IMG/VR virus record: IMGVR_UViG_3300033993_002357
Location: 1-45,875 of that record
Origin: a virus
Strand: one strand, 5' to 3'
Length of the DNA stretch: 45,875 bases
The translations under genes and the position numbers were made by a program. Position 1 is the first letter of the stretch, and each line of letters starts with the position of its first letter. Shown here piece after piece: positions 28,551 to 36,415 of the stretch. The notes beneath the pieces are model-generated. The model saw only the letters and a list, made by a program, of their open reading frames with translations. It was not told where the DNA came from and made no database searches.

Positions 28551-28928
28551 TGGAGGTATAGGGAGTCGAACCCTTTCCTGTCCATCTTAACTATTAAGGA
28601 CTACATGTTTAGGACAACATTATTCGCAGTGTTCCGAGCTATTTGATTTTTATACTCCCAAAACCAACAAAATCGGCCAATTCATTTTTAGGGATGAGAA
28701 TCGGTTAGACAACCCTATAGTGCTCCTGTTCCTGAGTTAATGCACCCCGACTCGAAAGTGGTAACCTATTGACTAGGCTACTACTGCTTCTTCAGCACGG
28801 ATTAAACCTACTGCAGAAAGTTTGTTGATAACGTTGCCGTGTATCGTTTCAAACCAGTTTAACGGACTTAGTTCAGGTCCGACATGCCCCGAATAACTAA
28901 CAACGTCAGTCGATACCAGATTACCCCC
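28551..28928 (-). ncRNA. ssrA: phage-encoded tmRNA
   Basis: On the minus strand the RNA begins GGGGGTAATCTGGTATCGAC (28928 onward) and ends with the T arm GGGTTCGACTCCC and TATACCTCC-A at 28551. GGGGGTA pairs with TACCTCC, with a G-T wobble as third pair, the alanine identity element of tmRNA. AACATGTAGT near the 3' side matches the conserved tmRNA segment before the T arm. The length of 378 nt is normal. CCA is not encoded. It should rescue stalled ribosomes with SmpB supplied by the host or elsewhere in the phage. Confidence 0.88.
28773..28838 (-). other. predicted tmRNA tag reading frame
   Basis: From GGC at 28838 an open frame of 21 codons ends at TAG (28773); the tag would start GNVINK and end EEAVVA. 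The small hydrophobic end suits a proteolysis tag, but it differs from the usual ALAA. Other frames close sooner or lack this end. The resume codon is inferred. Confidence 0.45.
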
Positions 28929-28982
28929 ATATTTTCAATTAACTTTATACAAGGATAAATATAAATAATGAATAAACCAAGG

Positions 28983-28990
28983 TATTTATA
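28983..28990 (+). promoter_or_regulatory. TATTTATA box before gene at 29007
   Basis: TATTTATA ends 16 nt before the ATG. Confidence 0.4.
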
Positions 28991-29006
28991 AAGAAAAATA
29001 TTTTTT

Positions 29007-30401
29007 ATGACACCGAAGGAATTAGCTGATGAAGAATCAGAGATTAAATTTGAGGATGATAAGGTTTTATTTATCAAAGTGAAAGGGTATGACGCTATGG
29101 ACTACTACGCTTCTGAAAAATTGAAGAGAGAATATAATAAGTTCAATAGATATGGTGATGTCTATTTAATCGTTGATAAAGATGGTGAGAATAGTTATGT
29201 ATTGAATCAAGTAAGAAATGGCTATACTGATGTGTTGGATTTTGATGGGATGGTAAATAACTTTATGGATGTAATTGAGGATTATCCACAATTAGAATCG
29301 AAACTTGTTGAGTTCATTAAACCTGAGAACCCTTATGAAATGTTGTTATTAATTAAGGCGGGTAAAAAATATGATAAATGGGATATGAGAAGCATTGATG
29401 AATCTTTAAATGGGATGACACTTAACGAAAAGAATCCTGGTAAGAGTATGATTCAACTTATGTTTGATGCTGATGAATATATATCTTTTTTTGACTATAA
29501 AGAAGGTGAATGGGATGCAAGGATATTGGGGTCTATATTTGGAAATAGTTATTATGGTAGTTCTTTTGATTTGATACCTAGTGATATGACTTGGGACGAT
29601 TGGAAAGAAGGTTATATGTTTGGTTCATTTGATGATAAAAACAAAAAAAAGTTGGATGATATTGTTTCATTTCTAATTCCTGGTGTAAAAGATTTAAAAG
29701 ACAAAGATGAGGACAAATATAATAAGAGTGTTGCTCAGTTCTTAGATACCAATTTTCCGGTGGTTGGTGAAAGGATTGCTGATGAGTACAATTCATTAAG
29801 AAACGAATCCGCAGTAGAAAAAATCAAAGAAATTGGTATAAAAGATATTGCGGATGTATTCCAACAATATGGGGTTTTCAGAAAATCAGGTGTTTTTACA
29901 AATTATGTGACAACCGTAAATATCCTATTAAGTTTATATAAAAAAACTCAAAGTAAACAAGCAACAATTGTTGAACTATTTAAGGAATTGGGTGAAGAAA
30001 TGGACTTAGATATTGGTTATTATAATGAAGTGGCTATGGATAGTTGGGATTTTGATTTTGAACAATTTAATGATGTTGTTGGTGACCAATTGGATACAAT
30101 ATTAGAAGAAATAGAAGATGAACCTGAAAAGTTTGAGGCCTTCAAAAACTATGCCGATGTATTGAAAAAACTTAATGATATGGGTTACCAAATTGGTGGT
30201 CAATATAAATTACCAAACACGGAAAATTCATTCAGAATTGACGAAATTAGAAAAGACGACTCAAAAGTAGTAATAGTTCATTGGAATAAATCATCAGGAA
30301 GGGGAGAAAGAAGAAGTTACACAATAGAAGAGTTTGTTAATTATTTACATTCACCAGAACTTTTTGAAAGTTTAGTAAAAAGATTGAAAAGAATTATGTA
30401 A
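29007..30401 (+). CDS. large phage protein of unknown function
   Basis: A 464-residue acidic protein, soluble, alpha/beta. VYLIVDKDGENSYVLN and VLFIKVKGYDAMDYYA near the N-terminus read like a domain found in other phage proteins of unknown role; the C-terminal 80 residues are again alpha/beta (KLPNTENSFRIDEI...) and end FESLVKRLKRIM, a basic helix. It has a late-type box. The size suggests a virion component. Confidence 0.6.
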   Translation: MTPKELADEESEIKFEDDKVLFIKVKGYDAMDYYASEKLKREYNKFNRYGDVYLIVDKDGENSYVLNQVRNGYTDVLDFDGMVNNFMDVIEDYPQLESKLVEFIKPENPYEMLLLIKAGKKYDKWDMRSIDESLNGMTLNEKNPGKSMIQLMFDADEYISFFDYKEGEWDARILGSIFGNSYYGSSFDLIPSDMTWDDWKEGYMFGSFDDKNKKKLDDIVSFLIPGVKDLKDKDEDKYNKSVAQFLDTNFPVVGERIADEYNSLRNESAVEKIKEIGIKDIADVFQQYGVFRKSGVFTNYVTTVNILLSLYKKTQSKQATIVELFKELGEEMDLDIGYYNEVAMDSWDFDFEQFNDVVGDQLDTILEEIEDEPEKFEAFKNYADVLKKLNDMGYQIGGQYKLPNTENSFRIDEIRKDDSKVVIVHWNKSSGRGERRSYTIEEFVNYLHSPELFESLVKRLKRIM

Positions 30402-30410
30402 TATTGTTCT

Positions 30411-31211
30411 ATGGAACAAAATATCAATTTTTTAAAAAGGGTTTTATCTGTCCCCACAAAAACATATAAAGAGGATTTAATGATTCAATTTTTAACCGAA
30501 TGGTTGGTTGAAAATAATATTCCTTATTTTGTTGATAAGATGGGAAATGTTTATGCAACCAAACAAACTGATGAGGTTGAATATTTTCCTTGTGTCGTTG
30601 CCCACACAGATACCGTTCACGAGCTCGATACAATCAATATTCGTGAGATGATGTTACCCAATGACCAAAACGAATTAAAGATGGCCTTAAAGGCTTTTAA
30701 TGACCAAGGATTACCCACTGGAATTGGGGGTGATGACAAATGTGGTGTTTATGTTTGTTTGGAGTTATTAAAACAATTACCAAATGTCAAAGCAGCTTTC
30801 TTTGTATCGGAAGAAACAGGATGTCATGGGTCAAAAAAAGCCGATAAAGATTTCTTCTCAAATGTTGGTTATGTTATGCAATTTGATGCTCCTGGTAATT
30901 GGATGGTCAGTGAGTATTGTATGGGTGTGAAACTATTTGATAAGGGTAGTGATTTCTTCGATAAATGTGATAAAGTATTAACGGAGGGTTTTAACAAAAG
31001 AAACAAATACCAATCTCACCCTTATACTGATGTTTACGCACTTAAACAACTATTTGATTTTTCTTGTATAAACTTTGCTGTTGGTTATTACAACTATCAC
31101 ACAGAACACGAATATGTAATTGTCGATGATGTTTATAATACTTTGGATATTGCTAAGAAAATGATTTCTGAGTTGGGAACAAAAAAATACACAAAGGAAT
31201 ACAAAAAATAA
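30411..31211 (+). CDS. M20/M28-family zinc aminopeptidase-like enzyme
   Basis: A 266-residue protein. All metal and catalytic motifs are seen: AHTDTVH (His65, Asp67), GGDDKCG (Asp108), SEETGCHGS (Glu134, Glu135), FDAPG (Asp159) and HTEHEY (His233). The layout is that of peptidase T-like di-zinc aminopeptidases, shortened by lack of the dimerisation domain. It could recycle peptides for translation or trim a phage protein. Peptidases of this family are uncommon in phages. Confidence 0.8.
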   Translation: MEQNINFLKRVLSVPTKTYKEDLMIQFLTEWLVENNIPYFVDKMGNVYATKQTDEVEYFPCVVAHTDTVHELDTINIREMMLPNDQNELKMALKAFNDQGLPTGIGGDDKCGVYVCLELLKQLPNVKAAFFVSEETGCHGSKKADKDFFSNVGYVMQFDAPGNWMVSEYCMGVKLFDKGSDFFDKCDKVLTEGFNKRNKYQSHPYTDVYALKQLFDFSCINFAVGYYNYHTEHEYVIVDDVYNTLDIAKKMISELGTKKYTKEYKK

Positions 31212-31229
31212 AAATCAGTATTTCAGATA

Positions 31230-31237
31230 TATTTATA
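31230..31237 (+). promoter_or_regulatory. TATTTATA box before gene at 31251
   Basis: TATTTATA ends 13 nt before the ATG. Confidence 0.4.
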
Positions 31238-31250
31238 GATAAAACAAAGT

Positions 31251-31769
31251 ATGGAAAATAAAAATATTGAGGAGGGTATTTTCGATTGGTTCACAGATAG
31301 ATATCAAGGTTTAAAGGGAGCCTTTACAGGAAAGGGTTATGGTTATTTTAAATTTTTGAGTTCACTAAGAAACTTGGTTAGAAAACTAAAAAAATTGGAT
31401 GAACCAAATGAGAGTGTTATAAACGACCTACAAAAATTGAGAACTGATATTGAACAAGCTAGTGGTTGGGAAAGTTTGGAAGATACTAAGAGAAAAAATT
31501 TAACTTTCGCAATAGACAAAGCAATCGAAAGTTTTAGGGAATATTCTAGATATGTGAATACAATAGAGGTGCTATCAACGAAAGTATTACAAGGTAAACC
31601 AACAAATACAACCCAAACTACACCAATACCACCTACTCAACCAACGCCTATTCAGACAACACCTACTCAGACAACAACAAGTCCGAATACTGGTGTTATT
31701 CCAGAAGGATACCGAAATGGGAAAAGGATTTTACAAGATGTAGAAAATATTAAAAACTTGATGAGATAA
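31251..31769 (+). CDS. phage protein with Pro/Thr-rich linker and C-terminal IKxLM tag
   Basis: A 172-residue protein. A helical domain (residues 1-115) is followed by a Pro/Thr/Gln linker (residues 120-150) and the terminal helix ILQDVENIKNLMR. The tag resembles those at the ends of 24365 and 24861. Its stop is next to a bidirectional terminator. Confidence 0.6.
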   Translation: MENKNIEEGIFDWFTDRYQGLKGAFTGKGYGYFKFLSSLRNLVRKLKKLDEPNESVINDLQKLRTDIEQASGWESLEDTKRKNLTFAIDKAIESFREYSRYVNTIEVLSTKVLQGKPTNTTQTTPIPPTQPTPIQTTPTQTTTSPNTGVIPEGYRNGKRILQDVENIKNLMR

Positions 31770-31800
31770 AAAAAAGGGACTATTCTGTCCCTTTTTTCTT
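31768..31800. terminator. bidirectional terminator
   Basis: AAAAAAAGGGAC and GTCCCTTTTTT form a stem around TATTCT. It serves the gene ending at 31769 and, from the other side, the ClpC gene, whose stop codon (31780-31782) is inside it. Confidence 0.8.
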
Positions 31801-34005
31801 TTTTGTCTTTTTGACTTCTTTATTTTTAAAAATAATTTTTTCTTCCTCGACAGTTAAAACATATTCTTCATTTTCTACAATAACTCCATTAAGAACTTCT
31901 TCGGAAACAAAATCCTCAATCTTATCTTGGATTGCGCGTTTAATGGGTCTTGCACCATATGTTTCATCAAATCCAACTTTAGATATAAGTTCCAACACCT
32001 TTTCATCACAACTGACATTATAATTTAACCCTTTCAATCTAGTTGTTAATTTATCTATTTCAAGTTTGACAATTTGTTTTACTTCATCTTCTTTCAAAGT
32101 GTTGAAAACTATAATCTCATCAATACGATTTAAAAATTCAGGGGCAAAGAATTTTTGTAATTCTTTTTTTAACATATCTCTTTTTTGTTCCTCTTCGATA
32201 TAAGAATTACTCGAAGTTTTGAAACCAACACCAGTACCGAAATCTTGAAATTTCTTAACCCCAAGATTAGATGTCATAATGATAACACAATTCTTAAAAT
32301 TTATTTTTCTACCCAAACCATCTGTTAAATGACCATCATCTAATACTTGTAATAAAGTTGAGAATACATCCTTGTTTGCTTTTTCTATTTCATCAAATAA
32401 GATTACAGAATAAGGTTTATTTTTAACTTGTTCGGTTAATTGTCCCCCTTCATCATAACCAACATAACCTGGAGGTGACCCAATTAATCTTGATATTGAA
32501 TGTTTTTCTTGGAATTCTGACATGTCAACACGGATTAGGTTTTCTTCACTGCCAAATATTTCTTTGGCTAATTGTTTGGCTAAATATGTTTTACCTACAC
32601 CTGTTGAACCCAAGAAGATAAATGAACCGATTGGTTTATTGGGGTCTTTGATTCCCAATCTATTTCTTCTAATACTCTTAGCTATTTTGGAAACAGCTTC
32701 AGATTGTCCAATAACCTTTGAAGATAGGTTTGAATCCAAAGAAGTAAGTTTATTAGTTTCGTCTGAGTTCATTTTGGACACAGGTATTTTGGTCATATTT
32801 GATACCACTTCATAAACTAATTCAACACTTACTTCTTTTTTCTTAACCAATAAATCCTTTTCGAACTTTTTCTTTTCTTCTTCCAATTTGTCCAATATCT
32901 TTGTTTCCTTATCTCTAAGGTCAGCGGCTAATTCGTAGTTTTGGGTTTTAACAACCTCTATTTTCTGTTGTTTTATATCTTGTGCTTTTTGTTTTAGTTC
33001 ATCAATAATCTGAGGCATCTTAATTTCTACCTGACTTCTTGCTCCAACTTCATCAATAATATCAAATGCTTTATCTGGAAATTCTCTATCTGTAATATAT
33101 CTTTCTGCCAAATCAACACACAACTTCAATACCTCGTCAGTATAACTTACCTTGTGGTAATTTTCATATTTGTCTTTAACATTAATGAGGATTTGTAATG
33201 TTTCTTCTTTTGTTGAGGGGTCAACGATGACTTTTTGGAAACGTCTTTCTAAGGCGCCATCTTTTTCAAAATTCTTTCTATATTCATCCAAAGTTGTTGC
33301 ACCAATACATTGGATTTCCCCTCTTGCTAAGGCTGGTTTGAATATATTTGAGGCATCCAATGAACCTGATGAATTACCCGCACCAACAATTTGATGAATT
33401 TCATCGATAAACAAAATGATATTTGGGGCAGCTTGTAGTTCTTCTATAATCACCTTCATTCTTTCCTCAAATTGACCACGATATTTTGTTCCTGCGACAA
33501 TTGAGGTCATATCTAAAGACATTATTCTTTTGTCCATCAAATTTCTTGGACAATCTCCATTCAATATTTTCAAGGCTAAACCTTCTACTATAGCGGTTTT
33601 TCCACAATTGTGTGATACAATTCCATTTGAGATATACTTATTTTCATTATCTAATACTTCTAAATCAAAAGTATTATGTATTCCAATTTCTTCATATAGA
33701 ATAACTTCACTTAATTCATTGTTTTCACACCACACTAATTCTCCCTCTGTAATATTACCAAGATTTAACCAATAAGAACCATTGTCAAATTTGGTGAAAG
33801 GGTTCAAACTACTATTGTCGACTTCAACTAAATGGTCAATTGAACCTTCTAAAACCAACCCATTAGATAATGTAATTCTCACACATTCTTTATCGGCCTT
33901 TTTAAATAATTTACCTATTGGTTTAAATCCTAATGGTGTTTTAATGTTATATGTCCCGCCATTATTTTCAACCATCTTGAAAAACTCTTCTATTTTAATT
34001 TTCAT
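31780..34005 (-). CDS. clpC: C-intein fused to ClpC-type AAA+ ATPase (C-terminal part of split gene)
   Basis: A 741-residue protein. Residues 1-133 are a C-intein: block B with Ser55-x-x-His58, block F-like HNTFDLEVLDNENKYISNG, and the end VSHN with His132-Asn133, followed by Cys134 as the +1 residue. From 134 the ClpC chain continues: CGKTAIVEGLA completes Walker A of the first AAA+ domain; Walker B ILFIDE near 200; a UVR-containing middle domain near 355-378; second Walker A GSTGVGKT at 466-473; Walker B ILFDEIE near 537; and a VGF tripeptide (GTGVGF) at the site where ClpC binds ClpP. Alone it lacks the start of the P-loop, so it needs trans-splicing with the product of 35215-35493. Its start overlaps the homing endonuclease gene by 11 nt. 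Confidence 0.9.
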   Translation of the reverse strand: MKIKIEEFFKMVENNGGTYNIKTPLGFKPIGKLFKKADKECVRITLSNGLVLEGSIDHLVEVDNSSLNPFTKFDNGSYWLNLGNITEGELVWCENNELSEVILYEEIGIHNTFDLEVLDNENKYISNGIVSHNCGKTAIVEGLALKILNGDCPRNLMDKRIMSLDMTSIVAGTKYRGQFEERMKVIIEELQAAPNIILFIDEIHQIVGAGNSSGSLDASNIFKPALARGEIQCIGATTLDEYRKNFEKDGALERRFQKVIVDPSTKEETLQILINVKDKYENYHKVSYTDEVLKLCVDLAERYITDREFPDKAFDIIDEVGARSQVEIKMPQIIDELKQKAQDIKQQKIEVVKTQNYELAADLRDKETKILDKLEEEKKKFEKDLLVKKKEVSVELVYEVVSNMTKIPVSKMNSDETNKLTSLDSNLSSKVIGQSEAVSKIAKSIRRNRLGIKDPNKPIGSFIFLGSTGVGKTYLAKQLAKEIFGSEENLIRVDMSEFQEKHSISRLIGSPPGYVGYDEGGQLTEQVKNKPYSVILFDEIEKANKDVFSTLLQVLDDGHLTDGLGRKINFKNCVIIMTSNLGVKKFQDFGTGVGFKTSSNSYIEEEQKRDMLKKELQKFFAPEFLNRIDEIIVFNTLKEDEVKQIVKLEIDKLTTRLKGLNYNVSCDEKVLELISKVGFDETYGARPIKRAIQDKIEDFVSEEVLNGVIVENEEYVLTVEEEKIIFKNKEVKKTKKKKGTE

Positions 34006-35176
34006 ATGTAGTTAATTTTATTTTTTCTATGAGTTTATCTAAATTCACATCATATATTAAGTTAATTTTATTAATAAAACAATGTTGAATTTTATCTTCC
34101 ATCTTTTTTTTATAAAAATCAAAAATACTTCCCTCTTTGATAATTGATTTATTATCTAACATACCAAAATATTCGATGTATATATTATATTTGGGTAAAT
34201 AAAAATCAGATTTTCGTAATGTGTTGGGATATGTTACTTCATAATGATAGTTTATGCTATTAAGTTCTAAAAAAAGAGCGAGTTTATATTCTTTTAATGA
34301 TTTAAATCTAATTTGATTATGGTAAATAGCTGTTCCATATTTTGATTCAAAAGGGTTAAATGGTAATTTATCAATAAATTTCTCCTTAAGAATTTCTTTT
34401 TTAATATTAAACTTTTGATGTATAATTTTACTATTAATATAAGGTATCAATTCAGAGTATTTTTTTAAATCTAAATTATTTAACACATATTCCACGAAAC
34501 ACTCCACATTTTCACATTTCAAACCATTAAGAATCATTTCTTTAGTTTTTTCCAAAAAACTACTCCTTAATACTAATTCATCAAATTCTTTATTAACATA
34601 GTCATATGAATTTTTGGAGTTTTGAATCAAATTGTAATCATTTCTTTGTGAAAGAGTTCTAATCCATTTTTTCTGTCGTTCAGTAAATTTAATTAACCCT
34701 AACTCTTCTCCATATTTTTCAATACAAGTTTTTTTACTAAAAGTTGATTGTCTTTCACTTATTTTTTTCCTTGCAGTTTCTTCGTCAAAACCTTTTTTCA
34801 ACCAATACCCTATTTTTGTATTCGTGGAAGCTGAATATTTTTCAGGGTTATTTTTTTTGTTGATTGACATTCTTACAGAATTATCTCGTTGTTTTTTAGA
34901 AATAAAACTATTTATTTCATTTTCCTCCCACCCCATACACTTGAGAAAAAGTGGATTATACAAACTTTCAGGATAATCTAAAATATTCCTCAACCAAGGT
35001 TTTATTTGTTTATAATTTAGACTTTCGGTTTTATTTATTTCACTATCTACAATAGAATAATAATCAATATGTATTTTCTTAAAATAAGAATAAATGTTAT
35101 TATTGATAAGGAAATTTTCTAAATCATCTATTGTGTTTATAGTATAAACTATCTTTTTTTTATATAATATTTTCAT
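33995..35176 (-). CDS. Vsr-like (PD-(D/E)XK) free-standing homing endonuclease
   Basis: A 393-residue protein. The C-terminal 110 residues have a nuclease core: FKSLKEYKLALFLE, YEVTYPN, then SDFYLPKYNIYIEYFGM (Asp...Glu-x-Tyr in place of E-x-K), as in the Vsr-like homing enzymes reported beside split inteins. The middle (DEETARKKISERQSTF) is a DNA-binding repeat type found in phage homing enzymes. The gene lies precisely between the two halves of the split clpC. A hairpin follows the upstream TATTTATG box before its start codon. Confidence 0.75.
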   Translation of the reverse strand: MKILYKKKIVYTINTIDDLENFLINNNIYSYFKKIHIDYYSIVDSEINKTESLNYKQIKPWLRNILDYPESLYNPLFLKCMGWEENEINSFISKKQRDNSVRMSINKKNNPEKYSASTNTKIGYWLKKGFDEETARKKISERQSTFSKKTCIEKYGEELGLIKFTERQKKWIRTLSQRNDYNLIQNSKNSYDYVNKEFDELVLRSSFLEKTKEMILNGLKCENVECFVEYVLNNLDLKKYSELIPYINSKIIHQKFNIKKEILKEKFIDKLPFNPFESKYGTAIYHNQIRFKSLKEYKLALFLELNSINYHYEVTYPNTLRKSDFYLPKYNIYIEYFGMLDNKSIIKEGSIFDFYKKKMEDKIQHCFINKINLIYDVNLDKLIEKIKLTTYEN

Positions 35177-35186
35177 AGTAAAGGAG

Positions 35187-35207
35187 GGTTAGGTAAATAC
35201 CCTAACC
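35187..35207 (-). promoter_or_regulatory. hairpin in leader of homing endonuclease gene
   Basis: GGTTAGG and CCTAACC form a perfect 7-bp stem with a 7-nt loop, 10 nt before the start codon at 35176. It could limit translation from read-through transcripts or terminate the upstream clpN transcript. Confidence 0.5.
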
Positions 35208-35214
35208 ATAAATA
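35207..35214 (-). promoter_or_regulatory. TATTTATG box of homing endonuclease gene
   Basis: TATTTATG on the minus strand, directly before the hairpin and directly after the clpN stop codon (35215). It may give the endonuclease its own late expression. Confidence 0.35.
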
Positions 35215-35493
35215 TCACATATTTACAATTTCGTGAGATGTGTCATCTGATATTTTTTCAATTTCAATAAAAGTATCCTCCAAAACACAACCAGGTTCAC
35301 CAATTATAATTGGATTATTTTTCTTTCTTCTTGATAATATTTGTGCTATCCTTGTAATTTCTCTATCCCTACCTACTACAGGATCCAACTTACCTTCTTC
35401 AGCAAGTTTAACCAAATCTTTTGCAAAGTTGTTTAATACTGGTGTGTCACCCTTACCTTTACTTGAGTAATCTCCATCTTTAGATTCTATCAT
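35215..35493 (-). CDS. clpC: ClpC N-terminal fragment fused to 24-residue N-intein
   Basis: I choose ATG 35493 (92 residues); a TTG at 35538 would add 15 residues. The ClpC part runs through [17 protein letters not shown] and [16 protein letters not shown], ending exactly in the Walker A motif. Then Cys1 of the intein and [13 protein letters not shown] (block A) follow, ending at residue 24 of the intein (IVNM). The usual ClpC N-domain is missing, so substrates must be chosen otherwise. Joined with the product of 31780-34005 the sequence GEPG|CGKT is restored, a full 676-residue ATPase. Confidence 0.88.
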   Translation of the reverse strand: MIESKDGDYSSKGKGDTPVLNNFAKDLVKLAEEGKLDPVVGRDREITRIAQILSRRKKNNPIIIGEPGCVLEDTFIEIEKISDDTSHEIVNM

Positions 35494-35546
35494 AACTTTT
35501 TTATTTAATAATAATGTTTTATTTGGTATTTTCAACAATCTTGTAA

Positions 35547-35582
35547 TGACAAAATGTCAGTATTTTTAATTTCAAAGTGACA
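35547..35582. promoter_or_regulatory. possible operator: TGACA repeats in divergent region
   Basis: TGACA-AAA-TGTCA (35547-35559) is an inverted repeat, and a further TGACA follows at 35578. The region separates clpN and the UVR gene, so a shared regulator is possible. Confidence 0.3.
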
Positions 35583-35659
35583 TTATTGATTATCTTAATT
35601 AATTGGTATATAATTCGTACAATACTAAGTAAAATAAACTTAACAACAAACAATTTATT

Positions 35660-36097
35660 ATGGATAACGATTTTTATAAAAAATTTGAGAAAATTTTGGA
35701 TGAGATTTTCGGTGGAAAACATAAACCAACAATTCCACTAGAAAGTTTCTTGGATAACTTAAAGTATGATGAACTAAATACTGATTTCAGTAAATTGAGA
35801 AATTCAGTTAGAAAGACCAAGGATGGTATTATCACTTCAATTCATTTTGTGATTAATCCTAACACAAAATGGTCAGCATCTAATTCAAATACAAGGAGAG
35901 ATTTGGAAACTAAATTAAATGAATGTATCCAAAACCAAGATTTTGAACAGGCAGCCAAAATCAGAGACGAAATAAAGGAACTTCAGAAAAACAAAGGGAA
36001 AATTGAAACTCTCAAAAAAGAAATGGAAATAGCTATTGAAAAACAAGATTTCGAAAGGGCTATAGAAATTAGAGATGAATTAAAAAAAATTAATTAA
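35660..36097 (+). CDS. UVR-motif protein (McsA-like, possible Clp adaptor)
   Basis: A 145-residue protein. Two UVR motifs occupy the C-terminal half: LETKLNECIQNQDFEQAAKIRDEI and LKKEMEIAIEKQDFERAIEIRDEL. UVR motifs occur in UvrB, McsA and ClpC; McsA proteins act as activators or adaptors of ClpC. Here the gene is divergent to the split clpC, so an adaptor role is attractive. The N-terminal half shows no zinc fingers, unlike McsA. Confidence 0.65.
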   Translation: MDNDFYKKFEKILDEIFGGKHKPTIPLESFLDNLKYDELNTDFSKLRNSVRKTKDGIITSIHFVINPNTKWSASNSNTRRDLETKLNECIQNQDFEQAAKIRDEIKELQKNKGKIETLKKEMEIAIEKQDFERAIEIRDELKKIN

Positions 36098-36101
36098 CTT
36101 T

Positions 36102-36128
36102 AACCCCCAATATAAATGGGGGTTTTTT
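36102..36128 (+). terminator. rho-independent terminator
   Basis: AACCCCC pairs with GGGGGTT around AATATAAAT, followed by T residues, 5 nt after the UVR gene. Confidence 0.8.
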
Positions 36129-36140
36129 AAATTTAAAAAA

Positions 36141-36383
36141 ATGGCAATATTAAAAGAAGAAATCAGGGGAACAAAGATTATCAATGAGATTCAATCAAGT
36201 AACATTAGAAGAACTGAGTTTGATACTGAATCAAAAGAATTAGTCGTGGAATTTAACAACGGACTAAGATATATGTATGAAGCTGTCCCACATCAAGTGT
36301 ATACGCAGTTCAGAACATCGGAGTCACAAGGGAAATTTTTTAATTCAAAAATAGCGAAGACTTATAAATACAAAAAGATATAA
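36141..36383 (+). CDS. KTSC-domain protein
   Basis: An 80-residue protein made up of the KTSC domain: SSNIRRTEFDTESKELVVEF, then LRYMYEAVPHQVYTQFR and SQGKFFNSKI. The domain is common in phages and bacteria and its function is unknown. Confidence 0.75.
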   Translation: MAILKEEIRGTKIINEIQSSNIRRTEFDTESKELVVEFNNGLRYMYEAVPHQVYTQFRTSESQGKFFNSKIAKTYKYKKI

Positions 36384-36415
36384 AAATTATTGAAATGTGA
36401 TAATATTTATCTACT

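Noticed and set aside
31811-34015. Plus-strand open frames opposite clpC
   Set aside because: They are shadows of a conserved minus-strand gene and show no domain signals of their own.
35494-35538. TTG start for the ClpC N-fragment
   Set aside because: An ATG at 35493 in the same frame precedes the conserved region; TTG remains an alternative only.
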